Below, in pieces: positions 26,641 through 36,453 of a stretch of DNA of 49,252 nt. The position numbers were made by a program, and so were the translations under genes. The notes beneath the pieces were generated by a model. That model worked only from the letters and a program-made list of their open reading frames with translations. It ran no database searches and was not told where the DNA came from. Source of the stretch: Candidatus Saccharimonadota bacterium (GTDB lineage: Bacteria > Patescibacteriota > Saccharimonadia > Saccharimonadales > Saccharimonadaceae); assembly GCA_009777625.1 (NCBI GenBank), contig WRLL01000006.1:1-49252 (forward strand), read 5' to 3'. Each line of letters starts with the position of its first letter. Position 1 is the stretch's first letter.

Positions 26641-29091
26641 ATGACTGAAAAATCCCACAAAACCTTCGCTCTGATCGATGGCAAAAGCATTTTCTACCGC
26701 GGCTACTACGCAATGCCGGCGCTGAGTACGCAAGACGGCACACCGACTGGTGGAGTTTATGGCTTTACGTCGATGGCGCTGGAACTGATGAGCAAAATCA
26801 AACCGGATTATGTTGCCGTGGCCTGGGATAAGCCAAAGACCAACATTCGTCGTCGGCTGGAAATCTATCCCGAATACAAGGCCGGTCGCAAACCAGCGCC
26901 GCCGGATTTCTACGCGCAGATCCCGATTTTGCGTGAATTATTGGGTGCTTTCGGTTGGCCGCTGTATGAACTGGACGATTACGAGGCCGATGATATTATG
27001 GGCACGCTTTCCGAACAGGCCAATGCCCAAGGAGTTCACACCATAATGGTTAGCTCGGACCTCGATATGTTGCAGCTGATCGACCACGATACGGAGCTTT
27101 ACGCGCTGAAAAAAGGCCTGTCAAATCTGGAAAAGTTCGATATGAAAGCTTTCCACGACAAATATGGACTATTGCCCAATCAGTTTTTGGATCTGAAAAG
27201 TTTGAAGGGCGACGGCAGCGATAACATCCCCGGCGTGCCGGGCATCGGCGAAAAAACCGCCGTGGCGCTGTTGCAGGAATTTTATACGCTGGACGAGGTT
27301 TACGATAATTTAAGTGAGATCAAACCGGCCTGGCGGGCGAAATTGATGGCCGGCAAAGATTCGGCCTACATGTCGAAAGAGTTGGGGCGGATCTGGACCG
27401 ACGCGCCGATCAAGTTGGATTTGAAGGCTGTCGACGTCCACAAATTGAATGTTGAGAAATTGCGCGCCAAGTTGCAGGATTTGGAATTTACATCGCTGCT
27501 GCGTCGCTTGCCGGATTTTATGCGTGACAGCAAACCGCTTGAACCGGAGATCGAGGATCAGCCGGGGATTTTCTTTACTTTGCCGGACGGAAAAATTGTC
27601 GTTAACGATGGCAAAGTTTTGTGTGAGAAGATTTTGCGCGGTGAGGTAAAATTTGATGCAGCGTCGCAAGTGAAACCGTCGGATTCGGGGCAGCAGGCAC
27701 TTGGATTTGATGATAGCAAAGTCGTTCACAATGGCGAGATTGTTTTGCCAGAAATTGCTTTTGACACGCGAATCGCCAGCTTTCTGTTGGGAAGGGTGGA
27801 AAAAGTCGAGACAATCGATCAGCTGAAAAAAACCTACGAAACTTTGAAAAAGAAATTATCGGAACTGCCAAAATTGGAAAGAGTCGCCAAGCAATTGGAT
27901 TTTCCGACGCAAATTCTGCTGGCCAAAATCGAGCAACGCGGCGTCAAAATCGACGTGCCGTTTCTCAACAAGATGAGCCAGGATTTGGCCGTCAAAATCC
28001 GCAAATTTGAACAGGAAATTTGGGACATGGTTGGCTACGAATTCAATGTTAGTTCGGCGCCACAATTGTCGGATGCGCTGTTCAAGAAACTGATGTTACC
28101 AACAACCGGCATCAAAAAATCGGTGCGAGGGTATTTTGCGACCAATAAAAGCGAGCTGGAAAAACTGCGCGGCCAGCACCCAATTATCGAGAAAATAACA
28201 GAGGTCCGTGAAGTTCTGAAAATGAAGAATACATACACCGATGCGCTGCCGAATTTGGTCGCGCCGGACGGCAAATTGCACACGGATTTTCGCCAGGACG
28301 TGACGGCGACGGGGCGACTTTCTTCATCAAATCCGAATTTGCAGAACATTCCGATTCGCACGGAATTGGGTCAAAAAATCCGGCGGGCTTTTGTGGCATC
28401 GCCCGGAAAAGTTTTAGTTAGCGGTGACTATTCGCAATTTGAGCTGCGGTTGGCGGCGGCCTTAGCAAATGACGAGAAGTTGATCAAGATTTTCGCTGAC
28501 GACAAAGTTGACGTGCATACATTGACCGCCGCCGAAGCCTTTGACGTGCCGCCGGAAAAAGTCACGCCGACGCAACGCCGCGCCGCCAAAGTCATCAACT
28601 TTGGCGTGCTGTACGGCATGAGCCCGCACGGGCTGGCGGTAGCGACCGGCATGAGCTACATCGAGGCGCGGGACTTTATTGAAAAATATTTTGCGGCCCG
28701 GGCGCCGATTCGCAAATACTTGGACGACGCGGTGGAGAAGGCGAAAACGGACGGCTACGTCGAAACATTATTCGGTCGCCGTCGTTTGACACCGGATGTC
28801 CACGCGGCCAATTTCGTGGTCCGCGAAGCTGCCAAACGCGCTGCGGCCAACATGCCTTTACAAGGAACAGAGGCGGATTTGATGAAAATGGCCATGCTGA
28901 AGATCGAAAAGGAAGTAAAAAATGCCGCACAGATCCTGCAGATTCACGACTCCATCCTGGTTGAATGCGACCCGGAGGATGTCAAAAAAGTGGGCCAGGA
29001 AATGAAGCAGATCATGGAGAATATCTATCCGCCGTTGAAAGTACGGTTGAAGGTAGATATTAAATCAGGGAAGAACTGGAGCGAGCTGTAG
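26641..29091 (+). CDS. polA: DNA polymerase I
   Basis: 5'-nuclease DYEADDIMGTL, GDGSDNIPGVPGIGEKTA; polymerase SGDYSQFELRLAA, RRAAKVINFGVLYGMSPHGLA, IHDSILVECDP. Confidence 0.95.
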   Translation: MTEKSHKTFALIDGKSIFYRGYYAMPALSTQDGTPTGGVYGFTSMALELMSKIKPDYVAVAWDKPKTNIRRRLEIYPEYKAGRKPAPPDFYAQIPILRELLGAFGWPLYELDDYEADDIMGTLSEQANAQGVHTIMVSSDLDMLQLIDHDTELYALKKGLSNLEKFDMKAFHDKYGLLPNQFLDLKSLKGDGSDNIPGVPGIGEKTAVALLQEFYTLDEVYDNLSEIKPAWRAKLMAGKDSAYMSKELGRIWTDAPIKLDLKAVDVHKLNVEKLRAKLQDLEFTSLLRRLPDFMRDSKPLEPEIEDQPGIFFTLPDGKIVVNDGKVLCEKILRGEVKFDAASQVKPSDSGQQALGFDDSKVVHNGEIVLPEIAFDTRIASFLLGRVEKVETIDQLKKTYETLKKKLSELPKLERVAKQLDFPTQILLAKIEQRGVKIDVPFLNKMSQDLAVKIRKFEQEIWDMVGYEFNVSSAPQLSDALFKKLMLPTTGIKKSVRGYFATNKSELEKLRGQHPIIEKITEVREVLKMKNTYTDALPNLVAPDGKLHTDFRQDVTATGRLSSSNPNLQNIPIRTELGQKIRRAFVASPGKVLVSGDYSQFELRLAAALANDEKLIKIFADDKVDVHTLTAAEAFDVPPEKVTPTQRRAAKVINFGVLYGMSPHGLAVATGMSYIEARDFIEKYFAARAPIRKYLDDAVEKAKTDGYVETLFGRRRLTPDVHAANFVVREAAKRAAANMPLQGTEADLMKMAMLKIEKEVKNAAQILQIHDSILVECDPEDVKKVGQEMKQIMENIYPPLKVRLKVDIKSGKNWSEL

Positions 29092-29099
29092 TCGAGGAT

Positions 29100-29205
29100 G
29101 CGGTGCTAACTTTGCTTCCGCGCGACTCTTTTCGACAGGAAAAGTGTCAGCGATGAACCCCGTAACGACGGGCGCGAAACGCGGCGCGAAAGTAAAATCG
29201 GCGCT
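29100..29205 (-). repeat. Structured dispersed element, copy 2 (minus orientation); conserved core 29124-29172
   Basis: Minus strand CCCGTCGTTACGGG-10 nt-GACACTTTTCCTGTCGAAAAGAGTC. Confidence 0.8.
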
Positions 29206-29223
29206 GCAGCCAGTCTATGTTTC

Positions 29224-29252
29224 TTGACAATTCTTGGATAAAATTATAGAAT
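29224..29252 (+). promoter_or_regulatory. Sigma70-type promoter ending 6 nt before the start codon
   Basis: TTGACA 29224-29229, 17-bp spacer, TAGAAT 29247-29252; ATG 29259. Confidence 0.75.
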
Positions 29253-29258
29253 ATCTCC

Positions 29259-29945
29259 ATGAGACGAGGCGGACCAACCAGGTTAGGCGCAGGTCTAATT
29301 GTACTGATTATGGCGGTGGTGATAATCGGCGCACTAGTTTGGGCTGGCCGGACTTTCCTTGGCAATAATAACAGTGGTGGGGGAGAAGCAGAAATCGATC
29401 ACGGGCAACAACTGCTTGACGAGCCGACCGAAACTACGGCGGTGCGTATGAGTGTGCGCGGTCCGATCACGGCGCAGGAAAACCACTATTCGATCGCATT
29501 GACGATTAGCTCGACGGCGCGGAATCTGACAATTTGGCGCAGCTACGATGGCTCGGTGATGACTAGTGAGAATTTGACTAATTCAGCTGCTTCGTTTAAT
29601 GATTTGCTGGCAGCATTAAATCGGGCTAGTTATATGAAAGAAGCAAGGGCCGAAGAAGAGAACCAGGGTATATGTGCCGTTGGGCAGCTGATCAACTTTG
29701 AAATATTTGAATATCAGACGGACGACCAAGGCGAGACAACTGAAAAGCTGGCAAAGAAGCTCTGGACGACGTCGTGCAACGGGCTGACAGGGAGCTTCAA
29801 TGGCTTGACACCCAACGTGATCGATCTGTTCTTGGGCCAAATCCCCGATGCGCGCAACCGTATTTCGGCGGCAAAAAGTGTCATTGACCAAGAAAATCGC
29901 GCTAGCATTGGCAGCCCATGGGAAGGACTGGATGCCTTCAAATAG
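29259..29945 (+). CDS. hypothetical membrane-anchored protein
   Basis: N-terminal TM LIVLIMAVVIIGALVWAG. Confidence 0.7.
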   Translation: MRRGGPTRLGAGLIVLIMAVVIIGALVWAGRTFLGNNNSGGGEAEIDHGQQLLDEPTETTAVRMSVRGPITAQENHYSIALTISSTARNLTIWRSYDGSVMTSENLTNSAASFNDLLAALNRASYMKEARAEEENQGICAVGQLINFEIFEYQTDDQGETTEKLAKKLWTTSCNGLTGSFNGLTPNVIDLFLGQIPDARNRISAAKSVIDQENRASIGSPWEGLDAFK

Positions 29946-29990
29946 GCAAAAACTTGACGTCAAAACGCCAATTGTTGTAAAATACTCTTC

Positions 29991-30209
29991 ATGAAAAAAG
30001 TCAAAGTCACGATCTATCTGTCAGAGGATCAAACAAAGGCTGTCAAGAAGCACATCGTCGATACTGGCGAAACGCTGTCGGCCTTCATGCAGGCAGCGGT
30101 CGAAGCGAAAATGAAACACGATGCCAGTCGCAGCGGCAAAAAGAAGCTGGCGGCGCGAAAGAAGAGCGAAGAGCTGGACGAGATCATCAAGGATTTGGCG
30201 AAGGCGTAA
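29991..30209 (+). CDS. small ribbon-helix-helix-like protein
   Basis: KVKVTIYLSEDQTKAVKKHIVDTGETLSAFMQAAVEAKM. Confidence 0.55.
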   Translation: MKKVKVTIYLSEDQTKAVKKHIVDTGETLSAFMQAAVEAKMKHDASRSGKKKLAARKKSEELDEIIKDLAKA

Positions 30210-30236
30210 CAACTCTTGTCATCTTAGAATCTGCCC

Positions 30237-30415
30237 GCAAATTACCCCAACATCACACCCATCCACGCGTCAAAACAGTGGCGTGATTTTCTTAAAATTC
30301 TTCTCTGTCGCGGCGCGCGGAGAACAAGCTCGCGTCACCGCGATCAGATGAAAAACCTTAAGAAAATCACCCAGTTTTGCCGCAGGATGGGCTTAGATGT
30401 TAGGATAATTTGCTA
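30237..30415. repeat. Long imperfect inverted repeat, arms about 60 nt
   Basis: 5' arm GCAAATTAcCCcAACATC..CCCATCC..GCG.CAAAAC..GTGATTTTCTTAA matches the reverse complement of the 3' arm; inner TCGCGG/CCGCGA. Confidence 0.85.
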
Positions 30416-30490
30416 GCTTATCGAAATTACGATGACAGGCGACGACGCTTTGTGATAAAATCTTCTTAAGGATAAAGAGAGGAGAATCAG

Positions 30491-30853
30491 ATGACTTTTG
30501 ATGAGTATCAAAAACTGGCCAAACGGACTTGGTATCCGCCGGCCGTAATGGCCGAAGGCGGCGATGATTTCAGGGAAAGGGCGCAAACAGTTGCGGTCTT
30601 GGGCATTTCCGGCGAAGCGGGCGAAATTGTCGAAAAGTGGAAAAAGGTCATTCAGCGCTACGAAGGCTTCGAAATGACGCCGGAACTGGTAGCGGACTTT
30701 AAAAAAGAATTGGGCGACGTGCTGTGGTATATGGCGATCTTTGCGGACGGGTTGGGACTGTCTTTTGATGAAGTAGCTAAGAAAAATATTGCAAAATTAA
30801 GTGATCGACAGAAACGCAAAGTGCTGCTAAAAGGAGCAGGGGACAATCGGTGA
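30491..30853 (+). CDS. MazG-like nucleotide pyrophosphohydrolase
   Basis: GISGEAGEIVEKWKK...FKKELGDVLWYMAIFADGLGLSFDEVAKKNIAKL. Confidence 0.85.
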   Translation: MTFDEYQKLAKRTWYPPAVMAEGGDDFRERAQTVAVLGISGEAGEIVEKWKKVIQRYEGFEMTPELVADFKKELGDVLWYMAIFADGLGLSFDEVAKKNIAKLSDRQKRKVLLKGAGDNR

Positions 30854-31425
30854 TTAAAGCCATCATTTTTGATTGTTTTGGCGTGTTGGTCGATGACTAT
30901 TACGGCGCACCAATTAAAGTTGGGCTGACGGATGAAGAATTGGTGACATGGCAAAAGATCGCCGACACCGCAGACCGCGGCGATATTTCTAACGAAGAGC
31001 GCCTGGCCAGAATCTTCCCAATGATCCGCGGCGGTCGCGCTAAGTTCGAACGGGAAGCTAGGTTGGCGCGGCGCCACGACGATCTATTAGATTTCATACT
31101 GAAATTGCGCGGGAAATACAAAACAGGATTACTTAGTAATGCTTCGGACAACATTGTCGAACGCTTTTTTTCGCCCAGTGATTTCGCAAAGTATTTCGAC
31201 GAAGTGGTTTTGTCCTACAAAGTTCGCCTGATCAAACCTTACCCCGAAATCTACAAATTGGCTGCACAGCGTTTGAGCGTTGACACTAACGAATGCTTGT
31301 TTGTTGACGATAATCCTACGAACTTGTCTGGCGCCGAGGCTGTTGGTATGCACGGATTATTGTACAAAAATTTTGCTAAGTTTCAGACAGATTTGAAAGA
31401 TGTTCTGGAGAAAGAAATTGCCTGA
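30850..31425 (+). CDS. HAD family hydrolase
   Basis: IKAIIFDCFGVLVD, LLSNASDN, CLFVDDNPTNLSGAEAVGM. Confidence 0.88.
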   Translation: MIKAIIFDCFGVLVDDYYGAPIKVGLTDEELVTWQKIADTADRGDISNEERLARIFPMIRGGRAKFEREARLARRHDDLLDFILKLRGKYKTGLLSNASDNIVERFFSPSDFAKYFDEVVLSYKVRLIKPYPEIYKLAAQRLSVDTNECLFVDDNPTNLSGAEAVGMHGLLYKNFAKFQTDLKDVLEKEIA

Positions 31426-32299
31426 ATTGCCAGAAGTCGAAACTGTCCGACGCGGTCTGGAAAAGTTGATTGTCGGGCGACAGATTATGAATGTGAATGT
31501 CTTAAACGAAAAGACATTTCATGCCAGTATTCACGAGATAAAAAGCTTTGTTGTTAACGCAAAGATCATCGCAACGCGGCGACGAGCGAAAGTCTTAATC
31601 ATCGATCTATCGACAGATTATTCACTTGTCATCCATCTGAAAATGACCGGCCAAATCGTCTTTCGCGGCGATGAGAACTGGGGCGGTGGGCACCCGACGG
31701 AAAGTTATATTAAAGAACTTCCAGACAAATCGACACGGGTTGAGTTTGATTTGAGCGGCAATGCGAAGTTATTCTTCAACGATCAACGAAAATTCGGTTG
31801 GATCAAATTAGTGCCGACAGCAGAAATCGATGACATGGATTTTATTAAGAAGCTTGGGCCAGAACCATTGACGGGCCAGCCCGAAAAAGAATTCTTAAAA
31901 AGAGTCAAAAGACACGCCAACACGACGATCAAGGCGGCAATCCTGAACCAAGAGGTCATTGCCGGCATCGGCAACATTTACGCCGACGAAGCATTGTGGG
32001 GCGCCAAGGTCCATCCGGCCTGCAAAGTTAAAGATTTGTCAGACGCGCAGCTACGGAAAGTTTTATCAGAAGCAATCAAAGCCATGAATAAGTCACTGGC
32101 GGCTGGCGGTTCGACCATGACGAACTACGTGCAGGCCGATGGTTCGCGGGGCAATTACTTGGACAAATTTGCCAACGTGTTTCGACGCGATGGTCAACCT
32201 TGTCCGCGTTGTGGCACTGCAATCGAGAAAATTCGCGTGGCGGGGCGGGGGACGCATTTTTGTCCGCATTGCCAGAAACTAATATCTGCTAAAATGTAA
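31418..32299 (+). CDS. mutM: formamidopyrimidine-DNA glycosylase
   Basis: (M)PELPEVETVRRGLEK, C-terminal CPRCGTAIEKIRVAGRGTHFCPHCQ; TTG start at 31418 exposes catalytic Pro. Confidence 0.92.
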   Translation: MPELPEVETVRRGLEKLIVGRQIMNVNVLNEKTFHASIHEIKSFVVNAKIIATRRRAKVLIIDLSTDYSLVIHLKMTGQIVFRGDENWGGGHPTESYIKELPDKSTRVEFDLSGNAKLFFNDQRKFGWIKLVPTAEIDDMDFIKKLGPEPLTGQPEKEFLKRVKRHANTTIKAAILNQEVIAGIGNIYADEALWGAKVHPACKVKDLSDAQLRKVLSEAIKAMNKSLAAGGSTMTNYVQADGSRGNYLDKFANVFRRDGQPCPRCGTAIEKIRVAGRGTHFCPHCQKLISAKM

Positions 32300-32302
32300 C
32301 CA

Positions 32303-33229
32303 ATGATTTACTTTTACTATGGTGAAAACGACTTCGCGCAAAAGGCGGCAGCCGATAAACTAATCGCAGAATTCGCGCACGAGGTCTCATTGGATGCCGT
32401 AGCTAAATTCGACACTGGCGAAACTGATTCGCAGCAGTTGATTGCCGAAATTGTCGGTATCAATCTTTTCGCGCCGCGACGGCTGATGGTGATAAAAAAT
32501 ACCGACCAAAACCGCGAGTTCTGGCACATTCTAGATGAGAATATGACGCGGATTTCTGAATCGCCAAATGACGTTTTGTTGTTGGCTGCGACACCTGACA
32601 AACGGACGAAAACTTACAAAAATCTGTTGAAAAAAGCTGAAACACGCGAGTTTGCCTTGCTGAGGCATTACGAAATTGTTAAATGGATTGCGGCAGAAAG
32701 TATGCAGCTAAACCTAAAAATCCAGCCGGACGCAGCCGAAGAATTGGCGACGACTTGCAGTGACGATCAATGGCGAATCTGGCACGAACTGGAGAAACTG
32801 GCAGCCTTGAATAGACTGGTTGATAAAAAATGTATTCAGGAATTCATTGAACCAGATATCAGCGCTAACGCATTTGAAATTTTGAACTTGGTTCTGACGG
32901 GCGATTTAGATCGGGCGCAGGATGAGTTGCAGAAATTGCGTGAAACAGGCGAGGACGCGAATAAATTCCTGGGACTTTTATCGAGCCAGGTTTTCGCATT
33001 GGCAGGAGCGATTTACGGCGGTTCAGGTTCTGATGTGGCGAAAGACTTGAAAATTCATCCGTTTCAGCTGGGAAAGATGCGTGATCTGGCGCGGGATTTG
33101 GACAGACCAAAAGAACGCGTGAAAGAGTTGGCGCAAGTTTTAGCCGAGACTGATGCGCGGATGAAGTTGTCGAATGCGGACGAGGCGTGGGCGTTGGTTG
33201 GAGTGATGCTGGGGAAGATCGGAAAGTAA
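32303..33229 (+). CDS. holA: DNA polymerase III subunit delta
   Basis: YFYYGENDFAQKAAADKL...LFAPRRLMVIKN...KIHPFQLGKMRDLA. Confidence 0.85.
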   Translation: MIYFYYGENDFAQKAAADKLIAEFAHEVSLDAVAKFDTGETDSQQLIAEIVGINLFAPRRLMVIKNTDQNREFWHILDENMTRISESPNDVLLLAATPDKRTKTYKNLLKKAETREFALLRHYEIVKWIAAESMQLNLKIQPDAAEELATTCSDDQWRIWHELEKLAALNRLVDKKCIQEFIEPDISANAFEILNLVLTGDLDRAQDELQKLRETGEDANKFLGLLSSQVFALAGAIYGGSGSDVAKDLKIHPFQLGKMRDLARDLDRPKERVKELAQVLAETDARMKLSNADEAWALVGVMLGKIGK

Positions 33230-33244
33230 AATTTCTTGAAGAAA

Positions 33245-33309
33245 AGATCCTCGGAATGAATCCGAGGATGACATTGCGGCTAAAGATCTCTCGACTGGCT
33301 CGAGATGAC
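33245..33309. repeat. Two palindromic repeat modules between convergent holA and rpsT
   Basis: AGATCCTCGGAatgaaTCCGAGGATGAC and AGATCTCTCGActggcTCGAGATGAC. Confidence 0.8.
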
Positions 33310-33317
33310 AAGCGCAA

Positions 33318-33695
33318 TTATTTCTTGGCGGCTAGCTTTTTCGCTGGAGCTTTCGTAGCTGGTTTTTCAGTAGCCTTCTTCGAAGCGGCGGTTTTAGTAG
33401 AGGTTGGTTTGACAGTTTTCGCTGGTGCGGCTTTCTTTACCGCAACGACTTTAACTCCTGCAGCCTTAGCGGCAGCCGACAGATGCGAAATGCGACGCGC
33501 GGCGGCTTGACGGGTCAAAACGTTTTTCTTGACAGCAGTGTCGATGGCGCTCTGGGCGGCGCGGAAAGCTTCGAACGACGGCTTGGCTTCAAACTCCTTA
33601 ACAGCGGTGCGCATGGCGCGTTTGGTCCGCAAGTTCTGCGCGTAGCGGCGCTTGTCTTGCTTCATTCTTTTGGTTGCTGATTTGATAATCGGCAT
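33318..33695 (-). CDS. rpsT: 30S ribosomal protein S20 with Lys/Ala-rich C-terminal tail
   Basis: MPIIKSATKRMKQDKRRYAQNLRTKRAMRTAVKEF. Confidence 0.9.
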   Translation of the reverse strand: MPIIKSATKRMKQDKRRYAQNLRTKRAMRTAVKEFEAKPSFEAFRAAQSAIDTAVKKNVLTRQAAARRISHLSAAAKAAGVKVVAVKKAAPAKTVKPTSTKTAASKKATEKPATKAPAKKLAAKK

Positions 33696-33841
33696 GATAA
33701 CTCCTTTTCGCGGCGATCCTAGGACCGGGGTAGCGTTATTTAACTGCGGTATTATATCTTAAATTCTGGGAAAAGGCAAGAGAGCGAAAAACATTTGACT
33801 TCCTTAAACTGATTGTGTTAAAATACATCGCAAGAGGTCTA

Positions 33842-35563
33842 ATGAACAACGATAAAAATCCAAAAAACAAATTGGCCGAGAAGATTCGCGCCGTCACCAA
33901 TGTGTTGGTGACTGTTAGCCGTAATCCTTCGGTTGACGAGCTGGCAGCGGCGTTGGGGTTAACTTTTGTCCTAGGCAAACTGAACAAGCACGCCACGGCC
34001 GTTTTCAGTGGCCAGATTCCGGTGGCGATTAACTTCCTTGAGCCAGAGAAAACTTTTGAAAATAACGCTGACAGTTTGCGCGATTTTATCATTTCTTTGG
34101 ACAAAGAAAAGGCCGATCGCCTGCGCTATAAAGTTGACGGCGATTTGGTCAAGGTTTTCATAACGCCGTACAAGACGAAAATCACAGCCGAAGATCTACG
34201 TTTCGAGGAAGGTGATTTCAACGTTGAGCTGGTTTTGGCGCTAGGTGTCGACAGTAAAGAGGACCTGGACCAAGCTATAGCGGCGCACGGGCGGATTTTC
34301 CACAACGCGACCGTAGCGACGCTAAATATCAACGCCGGCAAAGATGTGTTGGGCACGATCAGTTGGCAGAACGCGGCGGCCAGCAGTTATTCCGAGATGG
34401 TAGCCGAATTGGCTGAAACCTTGGGCAGCAAAGAGAAGCCGTTAATAGACGAACCTGTTGCCACGGCCATATTGACCGGTGTTGTATCGGCAACTGATCA
34501 GTTTAGGAATGAAAAGACTTCGCCAGCGGTGATGACTCTTGCGGCAGATTTGATGGCAAAAGGGGCTAACCAGCAGCTAATAGCCAGTGAATTGTCTGCG
34601 CCAGTTGCGGGGGCTCCGGTTGTTGCCAAGGAAACCACACTTGATCTGAATAGGCCAGCGCTGTCGAACCGTGAAGCGGCATCGGATGAAATGTCGATTG
34701 GTCATGGTGAAGGAGTAACGGGCGAATCAGGTTCCAGAGAAGTTGAGTTCACGCCAAATGCCGAACCAGCTGTCAGTGTCGAGGGCGCACCAGAGACCGA
34801 CCGATTGAATGACCAGCGTGATCGCTATAATACAGCACGTGGCGAGGATGCTTTGGCGGTGGCACAAGCGCGTTTGGACGAAACTCGGGGTCGGCACCAA
34901 ATGACAATGCCAGAGAGACCCAGCGACGCTCCTTTGCCACCTGTACCGACACCGACTGATATGGCAGCTGCACAGGTCGAAACTCAATTGGATAATCTAG
35001 TTGGCGGCGCGGACTTGGCGTCAGATACTTTGGATGACCTGCGGCAGAGTGTCGCAGAAGCTGCTGGTGCTGAGCAAGGCGTTCAGGCAAATCCCAGTAG
35101 TCCCGAACTTAGCCACGGTACACCGTACGTAGCCAGTGGGGCATCGGTGCCACTTAACTCGGCGTTGTTAGATAACGAGCCGCCGTCGGTGCGGCCATTT
35201 GCCGAACGGCCTGACCGCTTATCGCCCAAGGCCCACGTCATGATTCAGCCCCTGGCGAACGAGGCAGGTGCATTGCCAGCCAACGATCCTAGCTTGCCGT
35301 TACCTCCGCCGCCGCCGTTGCCTATGCCTGACCAATTGCCGCCTAGTGGTTTGCCATCGCTGCCTCCAGCGCCAGTCTCGACACCTATGGAGCCTGCTTT
35401 GTCGCCAGCGCCAGATTTGGCGCCGCTTTCTAGCGATACGCCGTTGGGCGCTGTGCCACCTTTACAAACCATGCCGATGGATAACGTTAAACCAGCCAGC
35501 CCAATTGCTGGTACAACTGACAACACCGGTGCGGCTGATCAGTTTCAGATTCCAGGCCAATAG
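33842..35563 (+). CDS. protein with DHH-phosphoesterase-like N-terminal region and Pro-rich C-terminus
   Basis: SRNPSVDELAAALGLTFVLGKLNKHATAVFSGQIP; low-complexity PPPPPLPMPDQLPPSGLPSLPPAP. Confidence 0.6.
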   Translation: MNNDKNPKNKLAEKIRAVTNVLVTVSRNPSVDELAAALGLTFVLGKLNKHATAVFSGQIPVAINFLEPEKTFENNADSLRDFIISLDKEKADRLRYKVDGDLVKVFITPYKTKITAEDLRFEEGDFNVELVLALGVDSKEDLDQAIAAHGRIFHNATVATLNINAGKDVLGTISWQNAAASSYSEMVAELAETLGSKEKPLIDEPVATAILTGVVSATDQFRNEKTSPAVMTLAADLMAKGANQQLIASELSAPVAGAPVVAKETTLDLNRPALSNREAASDEMSIGHGEGVTGESGSREVEFTPNAEPAVSVEGAPETDRLNDQRDRYNTARGEDALAVAQARLDETRGRHQMTMPERPSDAPLPPVPTPTDMAAAQVETQLDNLVGGADLASDTLDDLRQSVAEAAGAEQGVQANPSSPELSHGTPYVASGASVPLNSALLDNEPPSVRPFAERPDRLSPKAHVMIQPLANEAGALPANDPSLPLPPPPPLPMPDQLPPSGLPSLPPAPVSTPMEPALSPAPDLAPLSSDTPLGAVPPLQTMPMDNVKPASPIAGTTDNTGAADQFQIPGQ

Positions 35564-35578
35564 TGATAAGATCTAAAC

Positions 35579-36292
35579 GTGAAGAACTTTGACTGTTTGA
35601 TTTTGATTGACAAGCCAGCGGGCATTTCTTCGTTTGGTGTGGTGGCACGTGTGCGGCGAATCTTAACAGAGGAAAAGCGGGCTGAAGAAATTGCCAATGG
35701 TGTTCCCGAAAAGAACCTAACTAAGAGAATGAAAGTCGGTCATACTGGAACGCTAGATCCATTTGCAACGGGGCTCCTTATACTGCTAAGCGGAAAGCGA
35801 ACGCGCGAAGCCGAAAGGTTTTCAAAACTGGATAAGGTTTACGAAGCGACGATTCGGCTGGGGATGACGTCAACGACGGGCGATCCAGAAGGGGAGATAA
35901 TAAAATTCAGCGATACTCAACCGACGCGCGATAAAATCGTAGGGGCTCTGCATAAATTCACTAGCCAAATCACTCAGACGCCGCCGATTTACAGTGCGAT
36001 CAAAATTGACGGTCAGCGGGCCTATAAATTGGCCAGGAAAGGCGAGCTGCCGAAAATCCCGCCGCGGCAAGTAACAATTTATTCTATGGAAATCCTTAAT
36101 TATAATTATCCGACCCTGAAAATTCGGGCGCATGTCAGTTCGGGGACATACATTCGGACGTTAGCGGAGGATATTGGCAAGGAGCTCGGCACCGGTGCTT
36201 ACACCACGGAGTTGCGGCGGACTAAGGTTGGCGATTTTGATGTTAAGGATGCGGAGAAAAATGTCAATTTGTGCCTGAGCAGTAAATCATAA
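35579..36292 (+). CDS. truB: tRNA pseudouridine(55) synthase
   Basis: LIDKPAGISSFGVVARVRR, VGHTGTLDPFATGLLILLSGKRT, SSGTYIRTLAEDIG. Confidence 0.93.
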   Translation: MKNFDCLILIDKPAGISSFGVVARVRRILTEEKRAEEIANGVPEKNLTKRMKVGHTGTLDPFATGLLILLSGKRTREAERFSKLDKVYEATIRLGMTSTTGDPEGEIIKFSDTQPTRDKIVGALHKFTSQITQTPPIYSAIKIDGQRAYKLARKGELPKIPPRQVTIYSMEILNYNYPTLKIRAHVSSGTYIRTLAEDIGKELGTGAYTTELRRTKVGDFDVKDAEKNVNLCLSSKS

Positions 36293-36410
36293 TTACTTCT
36301 GTGAAGCACAGGACGGGTGTCGGCCTGTCGTTACAGGCGACAGCCCGACCTTCCTCGCAAGGGCCGTTGCCCTTTGCGCAGCCTTCACCGAAGTAATTAT
36401 GATTTACTGC
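36279..36410. repeat. Long hairpin element overlapping the truB stop codon
   Basis: GCAGTAAATCATAATTACTTCtGTGAAG pairs with CTTCACcGAAGTAATTATGATTTACTGC; inner hairpins GCCTGT-CGTT-ACAGGC and AAGGGC-CGTT-GCCCTT. Confidence 0.88.
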
Positions 36411-36453
36411 CCACCCCTTGCACAATCTGCAAAAACCTGCTAAACTACTTCGC

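Noticed and set aside
36279-36453. S15-binding autoregulatory leader for rpsO
   Set aside because: A promoter (TTGCAC-17-TAAACT) lies downstream of the hairpin, so the element would not be in the rpsO mRNA
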